From: an uncultured Veillonella sp.
GTDB lineage: Bacteria; Bacillota; Negativicutes; Veillonellales; Veillonellaceae
Direction: 5' to 3'
Assembly: GCA_900766125.1 (NCBI GenBank)
Contig: CAAFUD010000265.1
Location: 1-16,850 of the forward strand
Length of the DNA stretch: 16,850 nucleotides
Below, piece after piece: positions 1-7,864 of this stretch. A program made the position numbers and the translations under genes. Positions within the stretch are counted from its first letter, which is position 1; each line of letters starts with the position of its first letter. Below the pieces are notes generated by a model. The model ran no database searches and had not been told where the DNA came from. It worked only from the letters and a program-made list of their open reading frames with translations.

Positions 1-306
1 CCAATTGGCACGCATATGAGCCTCATGCCTACAATCATTGAAGCCATTGCACCAAAGGGTTTTGAATATTATTCCATTGTGCCGTCCTTGTTTGATAAAC
101 AGCCCGATACGTTGGTTACGCCGTACCAGTGGATTACACCACATATGATGGGCGATGTTCGCATGGATTATGGTGAAAGCAACACACCGTCTTATAAACC
201 GGTTGAGCCAATTCGTCCCATTGATAATCATGAGGATGATGCTCGTGATTGGACATTGTTAACCATGTGGCTTATTAATCATGAAGACAGTATGAATAAG
301 TCGTAG
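1..306 (+). CDS. Sulfatase / LTA-synthase-like protein, C-terminal part only
   Basis: The reading frame is open from the first base and ends at TAG 304-306, so these are the last 101 residues of a gene that starts outside the window. The stretch G-T-H-M-S-L-M-P-T-I-I-E, followed by A-P-K-G-F-E-Y-Y-S, resembles the segment near the C-terminus of alkaline-phosphatase-superfamily sulfatases and LTA-synthase-like phosphotransferases, where a G-x-H...PT pattern is common. The metal-binding and nucleophile motifs would lie upstream and cannot be seen. Members of this superfamily add phosphoglycerol or phosphoethanolamine to envelope glycans, or hydrolyse sulfate esters, at the outer face of the inner membrane. 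A role in decorating a surface polymer would fit the glycan genes downstream. The Met at 16 is internal and is not the start. The family call is moderate and the exact reaction is unknown. Confidence 0.55.
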   Translation, partial: PIGTHMSLMPTIIEAIAPKGFEYYSIVPSLFDKQPDTLVTPYQWITPHMMGDVRMDYGESNTPSYKPVEPIRPIDNHEDDARDWTLLTMWLINHEDSMNKS

Positions 307-320
307 TATAATTAAACAAT

Positions 321-373
321 AATATCTATTGATGTATATGTAACCAGTATTTCGTATACATCAATAGATGTTA
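321..373. repeat. Long inverted repeat between sulfatase and GT4 genes
   Basis: Arms 324-338 and 355-369 are perfect 15-bp inverted repeats (left arm ATCTATTGATGTATA). The pairing extends outward to about 321/372 with one T-G pair and inward by two pairs, leaving a loop of about 12 bases. No T-run follows the right arm, so it is not a standard intrinsic terminator. It could be an mRNA 3'-end stabilising hairpin for the upstream gene, a regulator site, or an mRNA leader structure of the gene starting at 412. The structure is directly visible; its role is not. Confidence 0.7.
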
Positions 374-411
374 CTAAATGTGTATTGATATGTGTATGAT
401 AGGAGGAACCT

Positions 412-1497
412 ATGTCTATAATCAATGTTGTAGGCGCCAAAATTTGGGGTGGCGGTGAACAATATGTATATGATATTTGTAAGCAATTACAACAACGACA
501 TAGGACTGCGTATATCTTAGTGGACCAATCGAATGAAGATATGCAATCTCGGTATGCCCAAGTGGGCCATGTGATGACTGCTAATCTCTATACCTTGAAG
601 GGTTTTCTATCTGTCAATGCCGTGGCTAAACAGATGAAAGAACAGGGGATTAATACGATTGTATGCCACTCTGGTAAATATATCTTATTCTGTATTGCTC
701 TTAAGCAGTTAACAGGTGCTAAATTGGTGTTTATTAAACATAATCTTGTACCTGGTAAAACAGATATGTATCATAGATGGATCAATGCACAAGTAGATGC
801 CTTCGTTTGTGTGTCTAAACTTGTTTATGACGATCTTATGACGCCTGCTATTAAGGATACTAGCAAATACCATGTTGTATATAATGGTATCGACCCGAAC
901 CGATTCCAGTCCTTTTCAGATGCTGTTCCCATGAAATATAAGGTTAGAACCTTTGGATATAGTGCGCGTATAACAGAACGAAAAGGTTTGTATCTGATTT
1001 TAAGTGCTCTGGAACAGATTCATCAAAACAATCCCGATGTTCGATTGATTATATCGGGGGCTGGTACAGAGGATCAAATTAAGAAATTAAAAGATTATAT
1101 ACATGCACATCAAATGCATTCTTACGTTGAATTTATAGGCTTTACCCGAGATATTGAAGGTTTATATAGATCCATAGATTGCTTACTATTGCCAACTATA
1201 ACGCGTGAAGCCTTTGGTCTCGTTATTTGTGAGGCTATGTATTGCGGTGTACCAGTCATTACAAGTGGCTCTGGGGCTCAGCGAGAAATCATAGACGATG
1301 GTGAAGCTGGATTTATTGTAGATCCTTTGAACGAACACAGCTTACAACAAGCTATGGAACATGTGATGAGTGATGCTGTAGACTTGCCAAATATCATCAC
1401 AAAGGCACGACAAGTTGTGGAACAGCGATTCATTATTAATCGTGTGGCAGATGAATTAGTTACGATTATAGATAATTTACACTCCACTGATAAGTAA
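412..1497 (+). CDS. Glycosyltransferase family 4 protein
   Basis: This 361-residue protein has the two-domain GT-B architecture of retaining GT4 enzymes. The N-terminal donor/acceptor loop G-G-G-E-Q is at residues 13-17. An interdomain V-Y-N-G-I-D motif is at 156-161, a common marker of the GT4 hinge. The C-terminal domain opens with F-G-Y-S-A-R-I-T-E-R-K-G (181-192), and the E-x7-E donor-binding motif is at E266 and E274. It should transfer a sugar from a nucleotide-sugar to a lipid-linked or lipid A-core acceptor on the cytoplasmic face; the sugar cannot be predicted. A strong AGGAGG site a few bases before ATG 412 supports this start. It is the first of three closely spaced genes (39- and 71-base gaps) leading to an O-antigen-ligase-like protein, so a role in LPS core or O-chain assembly is likely. 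Length is normal for the family. Confidence 0.9.
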   Translation: MSIINVVGAKIWGGGEQYVYDICKQLQQRHRTAYILVDQSNEDMQSRYAQVGHVMTANLYTLKGFLSVNAVAKQMKEQGINTIVCHSGKYILFCIALKQLTGAKLVFIKHNLVPGKTDMYHRWINAQVDAFVCVSKLVYDDLMTPAIKDTSKYHVVYNGIDPNRFQSFSDAVPMKYKVRTFGYSARITERKGLYLILSALEQIHQNNPDVRLIISGAGTEDQIKKLKDYIHAHQMHSYVEFIGFTRDIEGLYRSIDCLLLPTITREAFGLVICEAMYCGVPVITSGSGAQREIIDDGEAGFIVDPLNEHSLQQAMEHVMSDAVDLPNIITKARQVVEQRFIINRVADELVTIIDNLHSTDK

Positions 1498-1536
1498 TGA
1501 TAAGGTTTGGTAGTTTTTAGTGGATAGGAGTTTGAG

Positions 1537-2481
1537 ATGGGATATTTAGAAACACAATGGCAGCGAGGTCGTAAGATTTACGGCAAACGTAGTTGGAGGG
1601 AAACACGACGCACTTTCCTTCATACAATGCGCTCTATCCGCAATAAACGAGAAATAGAGGCACTAGAGAACTATTTTGCAAGCTATACGCCAGATCCAAC
1701 ATTATTAGACCGTCAAGTTGGTCTATTTGAGTTAATGACGCGATATTTCTTGTTTAAAAGCTCAACACCACAGGAACGATTAGAGGCTATTATTAATCAT
1801 TTTGATTATTTGAAAGATGTGTTTACAGATGAAGCCATTCGCGAAATGTACTCTGTAGATCCAGATAATATTTATGACGATGTAAGCCGTATGAATCGTG
1901 GTTTTATCGTATGGGAATCAGAAGACCTTGATATGGTGGCCCGTTTATATTATGGACCGGGTCAACGAAAAGAAGGTTTTTTAACCTTGTTGTTAACCTT
2001 GGGTAAACAAGGCGTATACCATGCTAACTTCCGCTTTGGTAAAGGTTTTAATGGAGAGCCGGCTATGTGGATTGGCACGATTCAAGGATATAAAGATGGC
2101 CTTGATAATGCTAAAACAGTTACTAAAAAGATGTTTGGGTATCGACCAAAAAACTTTATTATGTTCCTATTACGCCATATTGCGGTCCTTTGTAAGGTCG
2201 AATCCATTTATGCCGTATCTGATGAAGGCTTTTACGCGAATACCCACTTAGTTCGGGGGCACCGTGCTAAGGTAGCTGAGCTAGATCCATTGTGGGAGGA
2301 ATCTGGTGGTGTTGTATGTAGTGATGACCGTTTCTTCAACATTCCATTAGAGGAATATCGTAAACCTATTGAAGAAATTAAATCACAAAAACGTAGCCAA
2401 TACAGAAAACGCTATGAATTACTCGATCAATATGAGCAAGAGATTCAAGATCATGTACGACCATTGTTACGAGTAAAATAA
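1537..2481 (+). CDS. VirK/YbjX-like (DUF535) protein
   Basis: This 314-residue protein looks like the VirK/YbjX (DUF535) family. The N-terminus is basic and rich in arginine, and it is followed by an alpha-helical segment. The central part has W-E-S-E-D-L-D (residue 128 on) and a long mixed region with F-R-F-G-K-G-F-N-G-E-P-A-M-W-I-G. The C-terminal half contains Y-A-V-S-D-E-G-F-Y-A and ends in a strongly charged helix. No signal peptide or membrane segment is evident. In enterobacteria VirK/YbjX proteins are linked to outer-membrane and LPS integrity and to resistance to antimicrobial peptides, but the biochemical activity is unknown. Its place between a glycosyltransferase and an O-antigen-ligase-like gene supports an envelope role here. 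AGGAG lies upstream of ATG 1537. The family call is good; the function remains open. Confidence 0.75.
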   Translation: MGYLETQWQRGRKIYGKRSWRETRRTFLHTMRSIRNKREIEALENYFASYTPDPTLLDRQVGLFELMTRYFLFKSSTPQERLEAIINHFDYLKDVFTDEAIREMYSVDPDNIYDDVSRMNRGFIVWESEDLDMVARLYYGPGQRKEGFLTLLLTLGKQGVYHANFRFGKGFNGEPAMWIGTIQGYKDGLDNAKTVTKKMFGYRPKNFIMFLLRHIAVLCKVESIYAVSDEGFYANTHLVRGHRAKVAELDPLWEESGGVVCSDDRFFNIPLEEYRKPIEEIKSQKRSQYRKRYELLDQYEQEIQDHVRPLLRVK

Positions 2482-2552
2482 TATCTATAAAGGGAATAGA
2501 TACCACTATGATAAATAGTAGATTATAACTATGTTGGGAAAAAGGGGTTAGT

Positions 2553-3764
2553 ATGCAATCTTGGATAATTAAGAATTCTGAAATGGTCCTGACCGTACTC
2601 ATTTCACTCATGATATGTACGACGCGGTCATCTATGGCATTAGGGAATTTAATATATAGCCTTATTATATTGATGACCTTAGTAACTTGTTGGTATAGAC
2701 GACATGAAATCTCTGTACCACAGTCCATACGCCAATATGGATGGGCTTATGTAGGCATGTTACTATGTGTATTGCCTTCCGCATTAATTAGCACTGATAT
2801 AGCGGTGACTACTAAATATTTCTTCAATATTTGGGTTTGGAAGGTATTAGTTATCGTACCCATTCTGCTATGTATTAAGAGTTCTCGCAAATTATATGCT
2901 ATTTTATCAGTATATTTTGTGTATATGGGCGTTGATGCTGTATCGGCCTTTGCACAATATTTACTGGGCTATAATGTAGGACTAGAAGGTCGTGCAGGCG
3001 GTGTTATTAATGGCTCTGTGATGGGACTAGCCATGTTATTAACATTGGCCTTTCCATTGGCATTAATTGCTGCCTATGATAAGAGATTTCCTTCGTATGT
3101 AAGAAAATCAGCTGTATTTTCTTTGTTTGGCATGCTTTTAGGAATGTGGGGGAACCAAAGTCGTGGTTCCTGGTTATTTAATGGTATTAACGGTATACTC
3201 ATAACATTGCGCTATAGCTTTGTTAATATTCGCTATATGTTGGTACTACTTGTAGCCGTTGTAGGTATAGGATATGCATTTACTAGTAATCCTGCCTATA
3301 TGGCTCGTTTTGAAAGTACCTTTAATACGACTACGAATGGTTCCAATTTAGGTCGTATCTATGTATGGGAAGCAGATAAGCAAATGATTATGGATCATCC
3401 TGTAACAGGTGTTGGTCCTGGATTATGGCAAAAAACATATCGAGAACACTATAAATTAAAACAAGAAACTCAAGATCTAGGCCATTCTCATAATAATCTA
3501 TTGCAAATAGCCTCTGAATCTGGCATATTAGGGCTCATTGGATTCTTAGGATTTTCATTCTTTATATTCTGTAAATCTTTGATACATTATGTTAAATCAA
3601 GAAATCCTTATGATTTATCAATAATGGTAGGCTTTATTAGCTATTTGTTTTTGTTTGGATCTATAGATTATACGTGGGGAAATTCTTCGGGCATTCGCAT
3701 ATTTTGGATTGTTATGGGCATCATGATTCAATTGAAAATAAATGAGAATCACAAGATTATTTAG
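2553..3764 (+). CDS. O-antigen ligase family membrane protein (WaaL-like)
   Basis: This 403-residue multi-pass membrane protein has around ten or more hydrophobic segments. It carries hallmarks of the O-antigen ligase/Wzy_C family: N-Q-S-R-G-S-W near residue 201, with an arginine at 204; then a large periplasmic loop with N-L-G-R-I-Y-V-W-E (265-273), H-P-V-T-G-V-G-P-G (282-290) and L-G-H-S-H-N-N-L-L (309-317). The H-S-H-N-N motif contains the conserved loop histidine that WaaL needs. The family joins undecaprenyl-linked glycans to lipid A-core in the periplasm, and related members polymerise repeat units. A separate Wzy-like polymerase is encoded at 6533, so ligation is the more likely job here, but the sequence alone does not settle ligase against polymerase. 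A GGGG-type ribosome site precedes ATG 2553. The mRNA probably continues from the two genes upstream. Confidence 0.82.
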   Translation: MQSWIIKNSEMVLTVLISLMICTTRSSMALGNLIYSLIILMTLVTCWYRRHEISVPQSIRQYGWAYVGMLLCVLPSALISTDIAVTTKYFFNIWVWKVLVIVPILLCIKSSRKLYAILSVYFVYMGVDAVSAFAQYLLGYNVGLEGRAGGVINGSVMGLAMLLTLAFPLALIAAYDKRFPSYVRKSAVFSLFGMLLGMWGNQSRGSWLFNGINGILITLRYSFVNIRYMLVLLVAVVGIGYAFTSNPAYMARFESTFNTTTNGSNLGRIYVWEADKQMIMDHPVTGVGPGLWQKTYREHYKLKQETQDLGHSHNNLLQIASESGILGLIGFLGFSFFIFCKSLIHYVKSRNPYDLSIMVGFISYLFLFGSIDYTWGNSSGIRIFWIVMGIMIQLKINENHKII

Positions 3765-3861
3765 GAAATATTTACGCATTATTTAATTGGTTTTTATGCC
3801 CAATTTAAATAGACTGAGAATCTCCAAAAAACTACATAAAAGATAGCTAAAATCTATGGTT

Positions 3862-3890
3862 TTTCATAGTTTTAAACTTTTAAATATGAT
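3862..3890 (+). promoter_or_regulatory. Possible sigma-70 promoter for the wbaP operon
   Basis: TTTCAT (3862-3867) and TATGAT (3885-3890) are separated by 17 bases, a weak -35 and fair -10 pair that would start RNA near 3897. The -35 overlaps a short imperfect hairpin (3849-3858 with 3865-3873). The leader would then be about 100 bases and would contain the terminator at 3934-3977. The surrounding DNA is very AT-rich, so chance matches are expected; the call is tentative. Confidence 0.3.
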
Positions 3891-3933
3891 ACAATATAAG
3901 TAATTATTGGTACATTGTATTCGTATGTTTTAG

Positions 3934-3977
3934 AGGTTGTTTTCTTGAAAATTGTATTGAGAAAACAACCTTTTTTT
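3934..3977 (+). terminator. Intrinsic terminator in the wbaP leader
   Basis: Arms 3934-3944 (AGGTTGTTTTC) and 3961-3971 are a perfect 11-bp inverted repeat. One or two further inner pairs reduce the loop to about 12-14 bases, and a run of seven T (3971-3977) follows. The form is that of a classical Rho-independent terminator on the + strand. It ends 18 bases before the wbaP start codon, leaving no room for a promoter after it. It could therefore both close the upstream three-gene unit and act as an attenuator that RNA polymerase must pass to express the large operon. Confidence 0.82.
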
Positions 3978-3995
3978 ATAGTTTGGGGTATTAGT

Positions 3996-5432
3996 ATGAA
4001 TAGTTATGGATATAATAATCACAACAAGTTGCTTGTTAGTAAAATAATAGTGCTTATAGCCGATTATGTTTCTATTGTTTTGGGGACATTAGCAGCTTAT
4101 TATTTGCGGTTAAACTTGCCATTTTTACCAGTTAGTCCACATTTTAAGGTAGATGAAATCTATGTATATGGCATTATACCTCTTGTGTTTTTAGCCATAT
4201 TACTTCTTAATAATGCATACTCTGTAGTATCTCCGTATTGGGATACTATGAAGAACTTATTCCGTAGCATTACCATCGGTGTCGTTGTATCTATTGTGCT
4301 CATGTACACAGGACACGTAATCAACGATGTATCTCGTCTCTTTGTTGTATTTGCCTATGTATTCATGTTGCTCTTTATCTTTAGCTCCCGTTTTATTGTA
4401 GGTAAGATTCTTTCAAAGGCAGGCTATTTAACGATACCAGTTTTATTAGTTGGTGCAGGTAAAACAGCAGAGCTTGTAAAGAAATCCTTAGATCGTATGC
4501 CAATCGCTACGTATAAGATTATTGGTTATGTAGATGATAATCCTAAATCCTCTACTATTCCTAAAGAATATCCATGTTTAGGTGCTTTTTCCGATGTTGA
4601 ACATGTCATCAAAGATACAGGTGTACAAACAGTACTTATTTGTGCACCAGGGTTAGAACCTAAAAAGTTAGTATCTTTGATCAATCGATTGCAATTATTG
4701 GTAAAACGAGTAGCCTTTGTGCCTGAATTATTTGGTTTACCCACAAGTAATATTACGGCTCGTGGCATGATGGAAGAGCAAGCTGTTGTATTGCGTGTAC
4801 AAAACAACTTGGCTCGCAAGTCTAACCGTATTATGAAACGCATTTTTGATATTGTAGCTACTGTATGTGGGGGCCTCTTGATTTTACCAATTCTTGTCAT
4901 CGTAGCTATATTGATTTATCTAGATTCTCCAGGTCCTATCGTATTTGGTCACAAGCGCGTTGGCCAAGGTGGTAAAGAGTTCCCATGCTATAAATTCCGC
5001 TCTATGGTGCCGAATGCACAAGAGGCATTAGAGGTATATTTGAAAAAAAATCCTGCAGCTCGTGAGGAATGGGAACGGGATTTCAAATTGAAAGATGATC
5101 CTCGTGTTACAAGAATTGGTAAATTCCTTCGTAAAACGAGTCTTGATGAATTGCCACAATTGTGGAATGTTCTCGTTGGGGATATGAGCCTTGTAGGTCC
5201 TCGTCCTATTGTGCGCGATGAAATCGTAAAATACGGTGACTATATCAACGACTTTTACCTTGTACCACCAGGGATTACCGGTGTATGGCAAGTTAGTGGT
5301 CGCAGCGATACTACCTATGAAGAACGCGTATTGATGGATTCTTGGTACGTTCATAACTGGTCCGTGTGGATCGATATAGTTTATTTGTTAAAAACAGTAT
5401 TGGCTGTGGTGAAATCAAAAGGAGCTTATTAA
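3996..5432 (+). CDS. wbaP: WbaP-type undecaprenyl-phosphate sugar-1-phosphate transferase
   Basis: This 478-residue polyprenyl-phosphate glycosylphosphotransferase starts repeat-unit synthesis by moving a hexose-1-phosphate (galactose-1-P in characterised WbaP) from UDP-sugar to undecaprenyl phosphate at the inner membrane. Residues 10-135 contain four hydrophobic segments. A Rossmann-like domain follows, with L-V-G-A-G-K-T-A-E at 151-159. The catalytic domain begins with the K-R-I-F-D helix (281 on) and has K-F-R-S-M (333-337), the insertion A-R-E-E-W-E-R-D-F-K-L-K-D-D-P-R-V-T typical of WbaP, the D-E catalytic pair (384-385) in S-L-D-E-L-P-Q-L-W-N, and V-G-P-R-P. An in-frame TTG at 3915 would add 27 residues, but that stretch contains the leader terminator. 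ATG 3996 has GGGG at a good distance and is followed by a family-like N-terminus. It is first in the ten-gene run. Sugar specificity is inferred from the family only. Confidence 0.92.
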   Translation: MNSYGYNNHNKLLVSKIIVLIADYVSIVLGTLAAYYLRLNLPFLPVSPHFKVDEIYVYGIIPLVFLAILLLNNAYSVVSPYWDTMKNLFRSITIGVVVSIVLMYTGHVINDVSRLFVVFAYVFMLLFIFSSRFIVGKILSKAGYLTIPVLLVGAGKTAELVKKSLDRMPIATYKIIGYVDDNPKSSTIPKEYPCLGAFSDVEHVIKDTGVQTVLICAPGLEPKKLVSLINRLQLLVKRVAFVPELFGLPTSNITARGMMEEQAVVLRVQNNLARKSNRIMKRIFDIVATVCGGLLILPILVIVAILIYLDSPGPIVFGHKRVGQGGKEFPCYKFRSMVPNAQEALEVYLKKNPAAREEWERDFKLKDDPRVTRIGKFLRKTSLDELPQLWNVLVGDMSLVGPRPIVRDEIVKYGDYINDFYLVPPGITGVWQVSGRSDTTYEERVLMDSWYVHNWSVWIDIVYLLKTVLAVVKSKGAY

Positions 5433-5472
5433 ATAGCTTTTTACCATAACCTTATAATTAATAGGAAGTCAT

Positions 5473-6522
5473 ATGAGTACATATCTTATTTATATTGCGC
5501 AGGGCATTGGTGATTTTGTTATTGCTATGCCGCTTATTCAAAGCATTAAGTCACAAGATCCAACAGCTACTGTTGATATATTCACGTGTAGTGATAAACG
5601 ACGTATAGGTCTAAACAAAAAGATGGTGGACTTGCAAGGGGATATTCGTCATTGTTACTACTATACAAAGGAAGAACCGTTACATTCCTTAATGTTTTTG
5701 TTGAAAGCCGGTTATCATAGTTATGATTATGGTATTGTACTTGAGCATTTGAATTCTAAGTATATGTCATCGTGGCCGAGCAAAATTATTGATTTCTGTT
5801 GTAAAACAACAATAGGTGCATATAATCCATATAATGGTGCGACTTATAAAAAGTCCATTAATCGGCCAGATAGTTATTATATATATGACCTAGAAAATGA
5901 TATCTTGAAACAGTTAGGTTTTGAGCCAACTATTATGAAGCGTGAATCATATTTTCTTGATAAAAATCCTGTATCAGAACCTATCATTATTAATCATCCT
6001 TCTATTGTATTCTGCATAGGTTCTGGTCATGTAGCAAATGAAAAGTTACATAATCCTTATGCATTAAGTCTTAAATCATGGCCCACTAAAAATTGGGTAG
6101 AGCTTGGAAATAAACTAGTTGGAAGGGGTTATGAGGTTATCTTTATTGGTGGCTCAATGGAACAAGGTATGATTGAACCTTATTACGATGAATTAGATTC
6201 ACGTATTGTTAGTTTTATAGGAAGATATTCTATTAAAGAGAGTTTTCAAGTGGTACGAGAAGCAGATCTTGTTGTCGGTGTAGATACAGGTCTTATTCAT
6301 GCGGCAGCTATACAGGGAACAGCTACATTAACACTTTTTGGTCCTACAGACCCAACTATTGTAAAACCATTTGGTCCATATAGTGAGATTATTCATAATA
6401 CTGTAGAATGTTCACCATGTTTAGGCTATGATCACTCCTATACATGTACTAATAATGAATGTATGCAAGGAATTTCAGTAGATTTTGTATTAGATTCTAT
6501 ATTACAAATTTTCAAGAGATAG
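5473..6522 (+). CDS. Glycosyltransferase family 9 (heptosyltransferase-like)
   Basis: This 349-residue GT-B enzyme belongs to the ADP-heptose:LPS heptosyltransferase family. Near the N-terminus it has G-I-G-D-F-V-I-A-M-P-L-I (from residue 11), the GT9 acceptor-side loop with its conserved aspartate. The C-terminal domain has G-V-D-T-G-L-I-H-A-A-A (about 269-279) and L-F-G-P-T-D-P, the nucleotide-heptose binding signature. The tail carries four cysteines at 313, 316, 325 and 330 (C-x2-C-x8-C-x4-C). The family usually transfers L-glycero-D-manno-heptose to Kdo or core heptose in the cytoplasm. ADP-heptose synthesis genes sit in the same gene run, which fits such a donor, but family members with other donors exist. 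The start at 5473 has AGGAAG upstream. It follows wbaP by 40 bases and precedes the wzy-like gene by 10. Confidence 0.88.
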   Translation: MSTYLIYIAQGIGDFVIAMPLIQSIKSQDPTATVDIFTCSDKRRIGLNKKMVDLQGDIRHCYYYTKEEPLHSLMFLLKAGYHSYDYGIVLEHLNSKYMSSWPSKIIDFCCKTTIGAYNPYNGATYKKSINRPDSYYIYDLENDILKQLGFEPTIMKRESYFLDKNPVSEPIIINHPSIVFCIGSGHVANEKLHNPYALSLKSWPTKNWVELGNKLVGRGYEVIFIGGSMEQGMIEPYYDELDSRIVSFIGRYSIKESFQVVREADLVVGVDTGLIHAAAIQGTATLTLFGPTDPTIVKPFGPYSEIIHNTVECSPCLGYDHSYTCTNNECMQGISVDFVLDSILQIFKR

Positions 6523-6532
6523 AGGGAGATTC

Positions 6533-7861
6533 ATGGATAGTTATTTATTACTATTAATATCTTATGTGGTATTTGTAGTATTAGGTTATAAGAAATTTGA
6601 ACTGCCTATAATATCCCCTACAATGATTACATTGGTATCTTTAACGATTGTTATTGCTTTGGGATACTGGTATAGACATGAAATGGGAACAGACCTTTAC
6701 TTTTATACTTTTATAGTAATAGCTCTTGGTGGAGGGGCTATTTTAGGTACTGGTTATGTTGTACAGAAATGGGCTAAACTTAATTGGGGAGACCAAACAT
6801 CTATTGAGTATAATTTTGATAGTAATCGCTACCCTTTAGTGGGAATAGTAAAACTTCCTGTACGATATAAATACATATCTATGTATATGATATTTTTTAT
6901 TTTGTTTTCTTTGTTCTGTGTATTCATTAATACGACTGGTGATAGTGATGTTAGTCGTATGACTCAATATAGAAATATTCTTTTATATCCTCAACAATAT
7001 TATCATACGAAGACTTTGATTTTTATTAATTCACAATTCTATAAGATTGCTTTAATACTAACGTATATATCAGCTTATGTAGCAATCTATAATGGTGTTA
7101 TCCTTGATAAACCTATTTTTAAAGGAACTGGTCTTATTATAATTGTGGGCCTTTTTTGTATAGGTAGTTCGATTGCTATGGGTGCACGTCAACCAGCTAT
7201 TGAGATATTTATATTTATGATTTTGACTTATTTATTTTTTATGGTAAAAGAGGGATATGTTAATCAAATTAAGAGATTTTTATTTAAACTTATTCCTGTT
7301 ACTATAGTTAGTCCGTTTTTATATATTCTTTATGGAATTTTAGTAGGTCGGCAAGATGGAAATAATATTACGCTAGAACGTATAGCAGAGTTATTAGCAG
7401 GCGGTATTTATGCATTGAATGCTCATATATGGGAGCCAGCACGTACTATATATTTTGGACAATCTAGCTTTGCTGATGTATATGATAAATTGATTAATTT
7501 TGGCTTGTTACCAGAAAGAGCACGAATGGCTTATCATGAGTTTGATAAATTTGGCAATACATTGTCTTTATTTGGGCGTTGGTATGAAGATTTTGGTATT
7601 TTGGGTGTTATTATTATGAGTATTATAGTGACTGCATTATTTTCATTAGCCTATGAATACCTACAACGTCGTTCTAATGACAATATTTGGACACATGTTT
7701 GGACAGCTATTTTTCTTACTGAACTAGTATCGCTTGTATGGGCGGGCTATGATGATCGTATCCGTGCATTATTAGCATTTTCTCAATTTGTTATTGTTGG
7801 GTTAATAGGTCTATTTATTTACGTAGGTTATCGAGTAAAGATAAAGCAACTAAAGAGGTAG
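6533..7861 (+). CDS. wzy: Wzy-like O-antigen / repeat-unit polymerase
   Basis: This 442-residue integral membrane protein has about eleven hydrophobic segments. It has the features of oligosaccharide repeat-unit polymerases: the short motif G-A-R-Q (217-220) after a membrane helix, a periplasmic-type loop containing G-R-Q-D-G-N-N (272-278) and a stretch rich in aromatic and charged residues (about 295-345), and then F-G-N-T-L-S-L-F-G-R-W-Y-E-D-F-G-I-L-G (340-358), a family-like end to the large loop. Such enzymes join flipped undecaprenyl-linked units in the periplasm. Wzy proteins diverge greatly, so the call rests on topology, these motifs and the position just before a flippase gene. GGGAG lies upstream of ATG 6533. 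Base composition is AT-richer than in wbaP, as is usual for serotype-specific genes. Confidence 0.8.
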   Translation: MDSYLLLLISYVVFVVLGYKKFELPIISPTMITLVSLTIVIALGYWYRHEMGTDLYFYTFIVIALGGGAILGTGYVVQKWAKLNWGDQTSIEYNFDSNRYPLVGIVKLPVRYKYISMYMIFFILFSLFCVFINTTGDSDVSRMTQYRNILLYPQQYYHTKTLIFINSQFYKIALILTYISAYVAIYNGVILDKPIFKGTGLIIIVGLFCIGSSIAMGARQPAIEIFIFMILTYLFFMVKEGYVNQIKRFLFKLIPVTIVSPFLYILYGILVGRQDGNNITLERIAELLAGGIYALNAHIWEPARTIYFGQSSFADVYDKLINFGLLPERARMAYHEFDKFGNTLSLFGRWYEDFGILGVIIMSIIVTALFSLAYEYLQRRSNDNIWTHVWTAIFLTELVSLVWAGYDDRIRALLAFSQFVIVGLIGLFIYVGYRVKIKQLKR

Positions 7862-7864
7862 ATT

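Noticed and set aside
3849..3873. Hairpin as terminator of the O-antigen-ligase-like gene
   Set aside because: The stem is imperfect with a bulge, contains few G-C pairs and has no T-run after it.
3915..3995. Upstream TTG start that would lengthen WbaP by 27 residues
   Set aside because: The extension runs through the hairpin and T-run of a terminator and does not look like a WbaP N-terminus; ATG 3996 has a ribosome site.
4526..5354. Open frames on the - strand opposite wbaP
   Set aside because: They lie wholly inside a well-supported gene, have no recognisable motifs or ribosome sites, and are best explained as shadows of its codon use.
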